Below are positions 49,817-58,502 of a stretch of DNA of 61,544 nucleotides, piece by piece. Positions within the stretch are counted from its first letter, which is position 1. Every line of letters starts with the position of its first letter. The stretch is from assembly GCA_030018455.1 (NCBI GenBank), contig JASEFU010000001.1, positions 1 to 61,544 of the forward strand, given 5' to 3'. This DNA is from Dehalococcoidia bacterium (GTDB taxonomy: Bacteria > Chloroflexota > Dehalococcoidia > DSTF01 > JALHUB01). Both the position numbers and the translations under genes were made by a program. The notes under the pieces were generated by a model. That model was not told the origin of the DNA and searched no databases. It saw only the letters and a program-made list of their open reading frames with translations.

Positions 49817-51232
49817 GTGAAAGCGGTAGGATACTTCCGAGAGCTACCCGGCAAGCAGGCCCTCACCCTGGCCGACCAGAGCAAGGCGTTCCTCGAGCTG
49901 TGCAAGGAACAAGGGTACGAGGTCGTCGCGTCGTTCGTCGACGGCCTGAGCGCGGAGGAAGACGGCCGGCCAGGGTTCCGCCAGCTCATCGAGTTCCTGC
50001 GGCGCCCCGAGAAGGGCTTTATCGCCGTCATAACCCCTTCCATGGCGACTCTGGGGCATGACCTGCGGGAGGCGGCGCGAAGCTGCTTCGAGCTGGAAAG
50101 CCTGGGCGCGCAGGTCCTATTGATCGACGGCTTCGAGGAGGCAAGCAACCGCCTGCTCGCCGACTGGGCCAAGAGCGCCGAAGGCCGGCTTGCCGACCGC
50201 GTGCGCTCCGCCATGCGCCGCAAGGCGGTGAAGGGAGAGGTGCTGGGCCGCCCGCCTTACGGATATCGCGTCGGAAACCGGCGGCGGCTGGAGCTCGTCC
50301 CCGAGGAAGCCGTGGTCGTGCGCTACATCTTCCGTCTCTACCTCCAGGAAGGGCTCGGCATACGACGTATCGCCCGCTGCCTGAACGAGGAGGGGATAAA
50401 GACGCGGCGCGGCGGAAACTGGAGCATGGTCAGTATCCGCGACATCCTGCGCAACCGCGCTTACCTCGGGACCTACAGCCGCTTTGGCGTGCGCGTGCCG
50501 GGGAGCCATCCCGCCCTCATCTCGCCGGAGGACTTTCGTCGCGCGCAGGACTGCCTCATCGCCCGCCGCAGCAGCTACTCGCCGCGCCAGGTGACGCCCT
50601 TTCTGCTGTCGGGAATCGCGTTTTGTGGCTACTGCGGCAACAAGATGATAGGCGTCTCCCGCAGGCAGACTTGGAAGCGCCAGAAAGACGGCACGAAAGC
50701 GGAGGCCTCCTATCGCTACTACCAGTGCGAGTCCCGCACCAACCACAGCCTTTGCGATTATCACACGCGGCGGGCCGACGATCTCGAGGAGGAGGTCCGG
50801 CAGAAGCTGGCCGGCCTCGATGCCGAGTCCGTGCGCGCGTTCCCGAAGACGGGCGACGAAGCGGGCGTCCTGGCAGAGGCCCAGGAGCAGTGCCGGCAGC
50901 TCCGGCGCCGGCTGGCGCAGCTCGACAAGCGCCTTGAGCAGTGCGTCGACGCCGGGGCCCGCGGACGCCTCAGCCGCGACAAGATGCGCGCGCTCAGCCT
51001 CGACCTGGCAGCGCAGCGACTGGAGACGGAGGAGCGTCTCCAGCAGGCGGAGCGGCGCGCGCAGGAGCAGGCGTCGCTGGCGGCCCACGAGCGCGCGCAG
51101 GCGCAGGCGCTCGACCGGCTCATCGCCACATGGGACTCCCTCGACTTCAACAGCCGCCGGTCGCTGCTTCGGGAGGTGGTCGACCGCCTAATCGTGCGTG
51201 ACGACGAGGTCAGGGTGCTATTGAGGCCGTGA
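49817..51232 (+). CDS. Large serine recombinase-like protein lacking catalytic residues
   Basis: A 471-residue protein with the plan of large serine recombinases: an N-terminal resolvase-like domain (1-135), the recombinase domain starting LGRPPYGYRVGN (143-154) through LRNRAYLGTYSRFG, a zinc ribbon (C270, C273, C304, C313), and a long coiled coil (about 345-445). The catalytic motif YxRxS is altered: YFREL puts Leu10 where the nucleophilic Ser belongs. The conserved Arg pair of the DRLSR loop is also gone; the region reads TPSMATLGHD (73-82). GTG start 49817; the 3' end overlaps the RNase H gene (GTGA). It is probably a DNA-binding protein without recombinase activity. Confidence 0.88.
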   Translation: MKAVGYFRELPGKQALTLADQSKAFLELCKEQGYEVVASFVDGLSAEEDGRPGFRQLIEFLRRPEKGFIAVITPSMATLGHDLREAARSCFELESLGAQVLLIDGFEEASNRLLADWAKSAEGRLADRVRSAMRRKAVKGEVLGRPPYGYRVGNRRRLELVPEEAVVVRYIFRLYLQEGLGIRRIARCLNEEGIKTRRGGNWSMVSIRDILRNRAYLGTYSRFGVRVPGSHPALISPEDFRRAQDCLIARRSSYSPRQVTPFLLSGIAFCGYCGNKMIGVSRRQTWKRQKDGTKAEASYRYYQCESRTNHSLCDYHTRRADDLEEEVRQKLAGLDAESVRAFPKTGDEAGVLAEAQEQCRQLRRRLAQLDKRLEQCVDAGARGRLSRDKMRALSLDLAAQRLETEERLQQAERRAQEQASLAAHERAQAQALDRLIATWDSLDFNSRRSLLREVVDRLIVRDDEVRVLLRP

Positions 51233-51696
51233 CCGGCAAATCTGCTTCCGGGACCTACGCCGTCTACGCCGATGGCGCTTCGCGGGGCAACCCCGGCCCG
51301 GCTGCTATCGGCGTCGTGGTATACGACCCGGCAGGGAACGAGGTCTACGCGACGTCGAAGGCGCTGGGACGGACCACCAACAATCAGGCCGAGTACAAGG
51401 CAGCGATCGCCGGCCTGGAGGCGGCGCTCGGTCTGGGCGCGCGGCAGGTCGAGCTGCGGATGGACTCGGAGCTCGTGACGCGGCAGCTCAGCGGCCGCTA
51501 CCGCGTGCGCAATCCGCGCCTCATCCCCCTCCACAAGAGGCTGCTCGACCTCCGCACTCGCTTCGATAAAGTGAGCATCCGGCACGTTCCACGCGGCGAA
51601 AACGTCCTCGCCGATAAGCTGGCGAACCAGGCGCTCGACAACGTGTCGCGTCAGGAGCCGTGGCCGCGGCAGCAGCGGTTTGACTTCCCTCGTTGA
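51229..51696 (+). CDS. rnhA: Ribonuclease HI-family protein
   Basis: A 155-residue RNase H that cuts RNA in RNA-DNA hybrids. The four acidic catalytic residues are D15 (YADGASRGNPGP), E55 (NNQAEYKAAI), D79 (LRMDSELV) and D129 (NVLADKLAN). It lacks the basic protrusion of the E. coli enzyme and is of the compact bacterial/archaeal type. GTG 51229 overlaps the recombinase-like stop. The promoter of rnpB lies inside its last codons. Confidence 0.93.
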   Translation: MTGKSASGTYAVYADGASRGNPGPAAIGVVVYDPAGNEVYATSKALGRTTNNQAEYKAAIAGLEAALGLGARQVELRMDSELVTRQLSGRYRVRNPRLIPLHKRLLDLRTRFDKVSIRHVPRGENVLADKLANQALDNVSRQEPWPRQQRFDFPR

Positions 51697-51708
51697 TGAA
51701 GATATACT
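51680..51708 (+). promoter_or_regulatory. Promoter of rnpB
   Basis: TTGACT (51680-51685), 17 bases, TATACT (51703-51708). The -35 box is within the last codons of the RNase H gene. The expected start near 51715 agrees with the 5' end of the RNase P RNA deduced from helix P1. Confidence 0.75.
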
Positions 51709-51716
51709 GACACTGT

Positions 51717-52121
51717 CAGCAGACCGGGTGGCCGCTCTTCCGAGCGGTTCGCTTTTGCGGGCCGAACGGAGGGGAGGAAAGTCCGAGCTCCAGCGGACGA
51801 GGGTGCTGGGTAACCCCCAGGAGGGGCGACCCTACGGATAGCGCCACAGAAACTACACCGTCCTTCCGGGAGCTGTCCGGGAAGGACAAGGGTGAAAAGG
51901 TGAGGTAAGAGCTCACCAGCGGTCGGGTGACCGGCCGGCTGGGCAAGCCCCACCCGGAGCAAGACCGAATAGGAGGGCTAAGGGACGTCCGCCCTGCCGT
52001 GGCTTTCGGGCTGCGGGTGTCCTCGGGTTGGTCGCTAGAGGTGGCGGGTAACCGTCATCCCAGATAGATGGCCACCGTCCTTCGCAGGAAGGAAACAGAA
52101 CTCGGCTTACAGGTCTACTGA
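51717..52121 (+). ncRNA. rnpB: RNase P RNA
   Basis: About 405 bases carrying the conserved core of bacterial RNase P RNA, the ribozyme that trims tRNA 5' leaders. Helix P1 pairs CAG.AGACC at the 5' end with GGTCT.CTG at the 3' end. The conserved GAGGAAAGTCCGAGCTCC, the GGTGAAAAGGTGAGGTAAGAG stretch and its CACCAG, AAGACCGAATAG, and the 3' ACAGAACTCGGCTTACAGG of helix P4 are all present. The exact ends are inferred from P1 and the flanking promoter and terminator. It follows the RNase H gene and has its own promoter. Confidence 0.95.
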
Positions 52122-52128
52122 CGCACGT

Positions 52129-52163
52129 GGCCCGCATCGCAAAGATGCGGGCCGACCTTTTCT
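52129..52163 (+). terminator. Terminator of rnpB
   Basis: GGCCCGCATC (52129-52138) pairs perfectly with GATGCGGGCC (52144-52153) over a five-base loop, then GACC and TTTTCTCT. It lies eight bases after the end of the RNase P RNA. Confidence 0.85.
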
Positions 52164-52189
52164 CTATTCAGGACATCGGACAGACGCCG

Positions 52190-52218
52190 TTGACGCTGCG
52201 GCAGCAACCCACTACGCT
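52190..52218 (+). promoter_or_regulatory. Possible promoter of the protease gene
   Basis: TTGACG (52190-52195), 17 bases, TACGCT (52213-52218). The -10 is weak. The protease ATG at 52261 has GGGAGG at a good distance, so a leader of about 35 bases is expected. Confidence 0.42.
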
Positions 52219-52260
52219 TATTCCCAAATTGCTGACTTTGGAAGAAGAAGGGAGGCGAAG

Positions 52261-54738
52261 ATGGGAAGTCGGCTGCCGCTGCGGATTCTTCTGGGAACCA
52301 CGCTGGTATCGATAGCCGCCTGCTTGGGCGGCGTTTTCGTGGCCGGGCCGGCGGGCGCAGACCGATCGGGCGCCCCGTCCGCATTCGGCCCAACGCCGTC
52401 ACCCCCTCAGCGGACCGAAGCTGTGCTATCGCTGCCCGCTCAGCCAGCGCTCAGGAAGGCGCACCCCAAGCTGGACACCGCGCTGACGGAATTGAGCGAC
52501 GCCTACGCGCGCGGCGGGATCGGCGAGGCGCGAGCGGCCGCCGCCACACTCGCCCTCGACCTGCCGCAGGACAGAGCGCGGGTCATCATCGAAACAGTCG
52601 AGGGACGGGAGTCGGCGCTGCGCGGGCCCGTCCGTGGCCTGGGCGCGACGATCGAAAAAGAGAGCGGGAGTCTGGCGCAGGCGCTCGTACCCGTGCAGGC
52701 ACTGAGAGGCCTGGCGGCGCTCGACTCCGTCGCGCTCGTGCGCAGACCGCTTGTCGCCCTCCCCGCCGCCGTCGGTGAAGGAGTGGCGCTCGTCAATGCC
52801 GACGACTGGCACGCCGCCGGAGTTACGGGCAGCGGCATGAAAGTCGCGATCGTCGACCTCGGGTTCCAGGGGTACTCCTCGCTGCTGGGAACGGAACTGC
52901 CGTCGTCGGTGGTTACGCACTCCTGCCGTACCGACGGCGACATTACGGGCGGAGGCGAAAAGCACGGCACGGGCGTCGCCGAGATCGTCCACGAGATGGC
53001 GCCGGACGCCGAACTGTACCTCGTCAATTTCGAGACGGAGGTCGACCTGGCAACGTGCATCGACTGGATGGCGGCGCAGGGAGTGACCGTGGCCAACCAC
53101 TCGGTGATCTGGTTCGGCACCGGCCCCGGCGACGGCACGGGCATAATCAACGATATTGTGAACGATGCTATCTTGACGCACGGCATTTTCTGGGCGAACG
53201 CGGCCGGCAATCACGCTCTAATGCACTGGATGGGCAACTGGTCGGACCCGGAGGAAAACGGTTTTCACAACTTCACGGCGCTGGATGAGGGAAATACCAT
53301 TTCCGTAGGGGCCGGCGAGTCCGTCCTCGCGGTCCTGAAGTGGGATGACCCCTTCGGAGGCTCCTCGAACGACTACGATATTGGGCTGTATTCTCCTGAG
53401 CTTGAAAGCTTCGTCTGTTGGTCGGGCAACTGGCAAGACGGCGACGATGATCCGGTCGATTTCTTCGTCTGCCAGCCTGGAGCTGGGACGTATGAACTGG
53501 CTATCGCGCTCTATAGCGCCGACGGAACGGCTAATTTCCACCTGTACACCGGCAGCCATCCCCTCGAGTACTACGACGTACAGAGCAGTATCCTCGAGCC
53601 CGCCGATAATCCCAACGTTCTGACAACGGGGGCCGTGTTCTGGGGCACGCCCACCGTGATCGAATACTTTAGCTCCCAGGGGCCGACCGAGGACGTGCGC
53701 ATAAAGCCCGACATCGTCGCGCCCGACGGCGTTACGAACGCGACGTATCCCGGCGGCTTTTTCGGCACGTCCGCCGCCTCGCCTCACAGCGCCGGCGCTG
53801 CCGCCCTCGTCAGACAGACGTATCCGTCATACACGCCAGCGCAGGTCGCCGCGTTTCTTACCGGCCCGCGCTGCATCGACCTCGGCGCGGGCGGTGACGA
53901 CAACGTGTTCGGCTGCGGCAGGCTGAACCTTGGCTCTCCGCCCGACACCGACACAGACGGCGTGATTGACGCCTTCGACAACTGCCCGCTGGTCGCCAAC
54001 CCGCCTGTCCCCAACGGCCTCGACGATGACACAGACGGCACGGTCGACGAGGCGGGCGAGCAGGTCAACACCGATAACGCCGCCATCCCCAACGGCCCCG
54101 TCGTGGCCCTCGACGATGTCACCGTCCCCAACGGCGACCCCCTTGGCGACGCCTGCGACGACGACGACGATAACGACGGCCTAACAGACGCCGAGGAGGC
54201 ATCCGCGGGCACCAACCCCCTGCTCCGCGACACCGACGGCGACCGCGTCATCGATGGCGCCGAGGTGCTTCTCGGCTCCGATCCCCTGAACCCCGGAAGC
54301 AAGCCCGGTTGCACGGGGATCATCGACGTCGACAAGGACTGCCTGTCGGCCAATATCGAGGCCCTGCTGGGAACGAGCGACAAGATCAAGGACACCGACG
54401 GCGACGGCATAAACGACGGCGTCGAGGTGATGGGCTGGGGTACCTCCCCCACCAGCGTCGACACCGACGGCGACGGCTGCAACGACGACAAGGAGATCGC
54501 AGACGTGAACGGCGACCGCATCAGCGGCGTCCTCGACTATGTCAGGGTGGCCCAGCGGGCCTTCAGCGCCCAGGACGACGACCCCGATGACGGCGACCCT
54601 GTTCCCGACATGTCGATGGTCGTCGACCCGTCATTCGACGTGAACAAGGACAGAGTGATGACTGCGCTCGACGTGACTCTGACAGGGCTGAACTCCAGCC
54701 TGGTGGAGCCGGTGGAGGACTGCAACTGCAATTTCTGA
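52261..54738 (+). CDS. Secreted subtilisin-like protease with calcium-binding repeats
   Basis: An 825-residue exported protease. Residues 1-33 are a signal peptide. The S8 catalytic residues are Asp199 (VAIVDLGF), His235 (EKHGTGVAE), oxyanion Asn317 (NAAGNHA) and Ser504 (FGTSAASPHSAGAA). A beta-rich insert lies between Asn317 and Ser504. The C-terminus (560-825) has thrombospondin type 3-like repeats (DTDTDGVIDAFDNCP; LRDTDGDRVIDGAEV; DTDGDGINDG) and ends with two dockerin-like Ca loops (DVNGDRISGVLDYV; DVNKDRVMTALDV). It may be bound to surface proteins or act on extracellular proteins. Two Cys near the C-terminus. Confidence 0.93.
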   Translation: MGSRLPLRILLGTTLVSIAACLGGVFVAGPAGADRSGAPSAFGPTPSPPQRTEAVLSLPAQPALRKAHPKLDTALTELSDAYARGGIGEARAAAATLALDLPQDRARVIIETVEGRESALRGPVRGLGATIEKESGSLAQALVPVQALRGLAALDSVALVRRPLVALPAAVGEGVALVNADDWHAAGVTGSGMKVAIVDLGFQGYSSLLGTELPSSVVTHSCRTDGDITGGGEKHGTGVAEIVHEMAPDAELYLVNFETEVDLATCIDWMAAQGVTVANHSVIWFGTGPGDGTGIINDIVNDAILTHGIFWANAAGNHALMHWMGNWSDPEENGFHNFTALDEGNTISVGAGESVLAVLKWDDPFGGSSNDYDIGLYSPELESFVCWSGNWQDGDDDPVDFFVCQPGAGTYELAIALYSADGTANFHLYTGSHPLEYYDVQSSILEPADNPNVLTTGAVFWGTPTVIEYFSSQGPTEDVRIKPDIVAPDGVTNATYPGGFFGTSAASPHSAGAAALVRQTYPSYTPAQVAAFLTGPRCIDLGAGGDDNVFGCGRLNLGSPPDTDTDGVIDAFDNCPLVANPPVPNGLDDDTDGTVDEAGEQVNTDNAAIPNGPVVALDDVTVPNGDPLGDACDDDDDNDGLTDAEEASAGTNPLLRDTDGDRVIDGAEVLLGSDPLNPGSKPGCTGIIDVDKDCLSANIEALLGTSDKIKDTDGDGINDGVEVMGWGTSPTSVDTDGDGCNDDKEIADVNGDRISGVLDYVRVAQRAFSAQDDDPDDGDPVPDMSMVVDPSFDVNKDRVMTALDVTLTGLNSSLVEPVEDCNCNF

Positions 54739-54748
54739 CCGGACAGGG

Positions 54749-55459
54749 CTAGCTCCGCCAGACCACCTCGTACAGCCGGTAGCGGCCGGGGAAGCCGCGC
54801 AGGCGGAAGCTGCCGCAGGGGGCGTATTCGAAGCCGGGGTACGGTCCCGCGAGGCCCTTGACCAGCTCTGACATCAGGATCTGGCCGCCCTTCGCCTTCT
54901 CCGCTATTCGCGCCGCCATGTTGACTGCCGCCCCGAAGAAATCGTCCTCTTCGCGCAGCACGTCGCCGGCGTTGAGCCCCATGCGCAGCACCAGCGGCCG
55001 CGTCGGGTACTCGCGGTTGTACTCCGCCATCTTCTTCTGGATGTCGACGGCGCAGAGGACCGCCCGGCGCGCCGTGCGAAAAGCGACCATGAACCCGTCG
55101 CCCTGGTACTTCACCTCGAACCCCCCGTGGTCCTGGATCTGCGTGCGCACGATCTGATTGTGACGCTTGAGGACATCGAGCGCTTCTTCGTCGCCAACGG
55201 ACGACATGAGCTGCGAGAAGCCCGCCATGTCGGTGAAAAGGATTGTCGTCGTGCTCTCGACGGCCGGACGCTCGCTTGAGCTGCTCAGAGGGTAGCCGCA
55301 GTGGCCGCAAAAACGGAACTCCTGCGGCATGGGAGAACTGCAACTGGGGCATATGCGCGTGTCGGGGCCCGAGGGCGCGTAGGCCACCGGCATGAGCGAT
55401 TCGACGTGCGGGTCAAGCTCTCGAGCCGGCGGGAGCTTCTCTACTTCCCGTTCATGCAA
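54749..55459 (-). CDS. Zinc-ribbon class III adenylate/guanylate cyclase-like protein
   Basis: A 236-residue cytoplasmic protein. A zinc ribbon (C37, C40, C51, C54; CPSC and CGHC) precedes a class III nucleotide cyclase domain. Metal-binding Asp77 (LFTDMAGFS) and Asp121 (KYQGDGFM), Lys117, Asp173 and the transition-state Asn180/Arg184 (NMAARIAEK) are all present, so it should be active. Asp173 and Lys117 favour ATP as substrate. No membrane or sensor domain is present except the ribbon. ATG 55459 with GGAGAGG upstream. It converges on the protease gene. Cyclic AMP synthesis is inference from residues. Confidence 0.88.
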   Translation of the reverse strand: MHEREVEKLPPARELDPHVESLMPVAYAPSGPDTRICPSCSSPMPQEFRFCGHCGYPLSSSSERPAVESTTTILFTDMAGFSQLMSSVGDEEALDVLKRHNQIVRTQIQDHGGFEVKYQGDGFMVAFRTARRAVLCAVDIQKKMAEYNREYPTRPLVLRMGLNAGDVLREEDDFFGAAVNMAARIAEKAKGGQILMSELVKGLAGPYPGFEYAPCGSFRLRGFPGRYRLYEVVWRS

Positions 55460-55485
55460 GTCCGGCCTCTCCCTTCAACATACGA

Positions 55486-55514
55486 AGGCCCGCTCAAGAC
55501 TATCGAGCAGGCCT
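55486..55514 (-). other. Hairpin between uvrB and the cyclase gene
   Basis: AGGCCTGCTC and GAGCGGGCCT (minus strand; 55486-55495 and 55505-55514 on the map) form a 10-bp stem with one G-T pair and a 9-base loop, followed by TTCG. It may end the uvrB message or be the 5' leader of the cyclase gene; the T-run is too poor for a firm call. Confidence 0.4.
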
Positions 55515-55607
55515 CCGCCGTATAGTCATCGGGCTTGCGCCTCTGTGCCTCATAGAAAAGTCTAGCACTACGAACAGGAGCGGGTCAACGAAAGAATCCC
55601 CGCGGCG

Positions 55608-57686
55608 CTAGCGGTAGGGGTGGCGGCGGCCGCGACGCCCCCTATCGTTGAAACTCGGGGCGGGCCGCGCAGGCTTGCTCGCCGCCTCAGCGAACTCGTG
55701 CAGCACGTCCTGGTCGCTCACAAGCTGCTTGCGGAACTCGCTTATCTGGTCGCGCAGGAGCGCCGCCTTCTCGAACTCGAGGTTCTTCGCCGCCTGCTTC
55801 ATCTGCCCTTCGAGGTCGCGCACCAGCCGCGCCAGCTCGTCCTTCGGGATGGCGCCCGCTGGATAGTACGCCGCCTGCTCCTCCGCCACCTTCTTCACGC
55901 GGTCCGTTATGTCACGTATCGCCTTGCGTATCCCCTGCGGCGTGATCCCGCGCTCCTCGTTGTACGCGATCTGGATGCGACGGCGGCGGTACGTCTCATC
56001 GATTGCCCGCCGCATCGAATCCGTCATGGTGTCGGCGTACATGATGACGTGCCCCTCGATGTGGCGCGACGCGCGCCCTATCGTCTGGATGAGCGAATCG
56101 CGCGACCTCAGGTACCCCTCCTTGTCGGCGTCGAGGATGGCGATGAGGCTCACCTCCGGCAGGTCGAGCCCTTCGCGCAGCAGGTTTATGCCCACCACGA
56201 CGTCATATACGCCCATGCGGAGGTCGCGCAATATCTCCACCCGCTCCAGCGTGTCGATCTCCGAGTGCAGGTAGTGGGTGCGGATGCCCATCTCGACCAG
56301 GTAGTCGGCAAGGTCTTCCGCCATCTTCTTCGTCAGCGTGGTCACCAGCGCGCGCTCTCCCCGCTCGACGCGGACGCGTATCTGTTCCAGGAGGTCGTCG
56401 ATCTGCCCGGCCGTCGGCTTCACCTCCACCGATGGATCGATCAGCCCCGTGGGCCGCACGATTTGCTCCACCACCTGTTCGCTGTGCTCGTACTCGAACG
56501 GGCCGGGCGTCGCCGACACGTATATCACCTGGTTGAGGTGGTCCAGAAACTCGTTAAAGTTCAGCGGGCGGTTGTCGAGCGCCGACGGCAGGCGAAAGCC
56601 GAAGTCGACAAGCGTCTGCTTGCGCGAGACGTCGCCGTGGTACATGCCGCGCACCTGGGGGATGCTGATGTGCGACTCGTCGATGAACATCAGAAAGTCG
56701 TCTGGAAAGTAGTCGAGCAGCGTCCAGGGGGTGCTGCCCGCCGGACGCCGCGCCAGGTGACGGGCGTAGTTCTCGATGCCGGCGCAGTAGCCCGCCTCCC
56801 GCAGGCTCTCGATGTCGTACTTAGTGCGTTCCTCCAGCCGCGCCGCCTCCAGCAACTTTCCCTGTGAGCGCAGCTCCGCGACCCGCTCCTCCAGTTCCGC
56901 TTCGATATCCAGGATCGCTTCGTCGAGCTTCTCGCGCGATGTCACGAAGTGCTTCGCCGGATAGATATCGATCCGGTCGCGCTCCGCCAGCAGCTCGCCG
57001 GTCAGGGGGTCGATCTCGATGATACGCTCGACCTCGTCGCCCATGAAGTCGATGCGCGCGGCGAGTTCCTCGTATGCGGGCATGATCGTGAGGCTATCGC
57101 CGCGCAGACGGAAGTGGCCGCGGGTGAGCGTCATGTCGTTGCGGTCGTACTGCATGTCGACCAGGCGGCGGACGGCGCGTCCGCGGTTGAACGGCTGCCC
57201 CTTGCGGAAGGTGAGGGTGAAGCTATGGTACTCTTCCGGCTCGCCGAGACCGTAGATGCAGGAGACGGACGCCACGATGAGCACGTCGCGGCGCTCGAAG
57301 AGGGCGCGCGTGGCAGCGTGGCGCAGCTTGTCGATCTCGTCGTTGATGTCGGCGTCCTTCGCGATGTAGGTATCGCTCCGGGGGATGTAGGCCTCCGGCT
57401 GGTAGTAGTCGTAGTAGCTCACGAAGTACTCGACGGCGTTCTCGGGAAAGAACTCCTTGAACTCGGAGGCGAGTTGCGCGGCGAGCGTGCGGTTGGGCGC
57501 GAGGACGAGCGTCGGACGCTGCGCGCGCTCGACGACGCTTGCCATCGTGAACGTCTTGCCGCTACCGGTCACGCCGAGGAGCGTCTGGTGCTTGTAGCCC
57601 CTGCGGAGCCCATCGACGAGCTGGTCGATAGCCTGGGGCTGATCGCCCGTGGGCTTGAAATCAGAAACGAGCTTAAACTCTGCCAT
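55608..57686 (-). CDS. uvrB: Excinuclease ABC subunit B
   Basis: A 692-residue helicase-like protein of nucleotide-excision repair. Walker A GVTGSGKT (38-45), the beta-hairpin region [33 protein letters not shown] (DEAD-like), and [13 protein letters not shown] plus [12 protein letters not shown] (motifs V and VI) are complete; the UVR motif near the C-terminus ([20 protein letters not shown]) binds UvrC. ATG 57686. uvrA and uvrC are not in the window. I found no clear SOS operator in the 222 bases upstream. Confidence 0.97.
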   Translation of the reverse strand: MAEFKLVSDFKPTGDQPQAIDQLVDGLRRGYKHQTLLGVTGSGKTFTMASVVERAQRPTLVLAPNRTLAAQLASEFKEFFPENAVEYFVSYYDYYQPEAYIPRSDTYIAKDADINDEIDKLRHAATRALFERRDVLIVASVSCIYGLGEPEEYHSFTLTFRKGQPFNRGRAVRRLVDMQYDRNDMTLTRGHFRLRGDSLTIMPAYEELAARIDFMGDEVERIIEIDPLTGELLAERDRIDIYPAKHFVTSREKLDEAILDIEAELEERVAELRSQGKLLEAARLEERTKYDIESLREAGYCAGIENYARHLARRPAGSTPWTLLDYFPDDFLMFIDESHISIPQVRGMYHGDVSRKQTLVDFGFRLPSALDNRPLNFNEFLDHLNQVIYVSATPGPFEYEHSEQVVEQIVRPTGLIDPSVEVKPTAGQIDDLLEQIRVRVERGERALVTTLTKKMAEDLADYLVEMGIRTHYLHSEIDTLERVEILRDLRMGVYDVVVGINLLREGLDLPEVSLIAILDADKEGYLRSRDSLIQTIGRASRHIEGHVIMYADTMTDSMRRAIDETYRRRRIQIAYNEERGITPQGIRKAIRDITDRVKKVAEEQAAYYPAGAIPKDELARLVRDLEGQMKQAAKNLEFEKAALLRDQISEFRKQLVSDQDVLHEFAEAASKPARPAPSFNDRGRRGRRHPYR

Positions 57687-57868
57687 TGCATGATCCAGTT
57701 TACCGTATTCTCGCGGGATTCCCTAGTGCTCGCCTGTCGTTTCCACGCTGCGCCGCTGCCGCCAGCCCTAACATGGACGTCTATCTCCCCCCACCCACCC
57801 CAGGGCTGTTTGGAGGAAATCGCGGCGGCACCCCCTGTAACCCCCGGCCTGCGGGCGGCTGGTTTCAC

Positions 57869-57893
57869 GCAGCGGGCAAGATGCCCGCCCTAT
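57869..57893. repeat. Dispersed GGGC palindrome, copy 5
   Basis: Read on the minus strand, ATAGGGCGGGCATCTTGCCC followed by GCTGCGT; nearly the same as copy 4. It sits in the gap between ruvA and uvrB. Confidence 0.65.
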
Positions 57894-57908
57894 CGGTTCG
57901 TGGAGCCG

Positions 57909-58502
57909 CTATTCCGAGGTGAAGGAGGAGAGGGCGATGCGGATCTTCTCTTCGAGGGTGAGGGACTCGTCCCTCGGAACGCGCGATGCTGCGGCGGAAG
58001 CCTCCGCCTGGCTGTACCCGAGCGCGACAAGCGCCGCCACCACGTCGTCGTCGTCCGAACGCGGGGCCACGCCGCCCGCCGCGACGGGGATGTGCTCCGG
58101 CAACCGCCCCTTCAGATCAAGCACGATGCGGCTCGCCGTCTTCGCGCCGATCCCCGGCACCCGCCGTATCCGCTCGACGTCGCCGCCTGCTATCGCCTCC
58201 CACAGCTCGTCGCCCGGCAGCCCGGAGAGAAGCGCCAGCGCCCCCTTCGGCCCGAGGCCCGACACGCCGATGAGCATGCGGAACAGCCGCAGCTCCTCCG
58301 CCGTCGCGAAGCCGAACAGCGCGACGTCGTTCTCGCGCGCCTGAAGATGCGTGTACAGCGACACCTCGCGCCCGGCCACGCCCAGCGCGTCCCGCGTGTG
58401 TCCCGCGACCTGCACCAGCAGCCCGAGACCCACGCCTTCCGGCCGTATCACCAGGCCGTCCGGGGTCGCTTCTTCGACCGTGCCCCGGATGCGGGCGATC
58501 AC
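57909..58502 (-). CDS. ruvA: Holliday junction branch migration protein RuvA
   Basis: A 197-residue DNA-binding subunit that holds four-way junctions for RuvB. MIARIRGTVEEATPDGLVIR, LYTHLQARENDVALFGFAT, two helix-hairpin-helix motifs (LIGVSGLGPKGALALL; VPGIGAKTASRIVLDLKGRL) and the C-terminal RuvB-binding domain are present. GTG 58502 overlaps the ruvC stop (GTGA) with AAGGGA upstream. RuvB is not in the window; uvrB follows instead. Confidence 0.95.
   Translation of the reverse strand: MIARIRGTVEEATPDGLVIRPEGVGLGLLVQVAGHTRDALGVAGREVSLYTHLQARENDVALFGFATAEELRLFRMLIGVSGLGPKGALALLSGLPGDELWEAIAGGDVERIRRVPGIGAKTASRIVLDLKGRLPEHIPVAAGGVAPRSDDDDVVAALVALGYSQAEASAAASRVPRDESLTLEEKIRIALSSFTSE

Noticed and set aside
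49817-51232. Active phage integrase or mobile element
   Set aside because: Catalytic Ser and Arg residues are missing, there are no phage genes or flanking att-like repeats, and the gene overlaps a housekeeping gene.
57687-57908. SOS box upstream of uvrB
   Set aside because: No palindrome of the GAAC-N-GTTC or CTG-N-CAG type is visible; only the dispersed GGGC palindrome is found.
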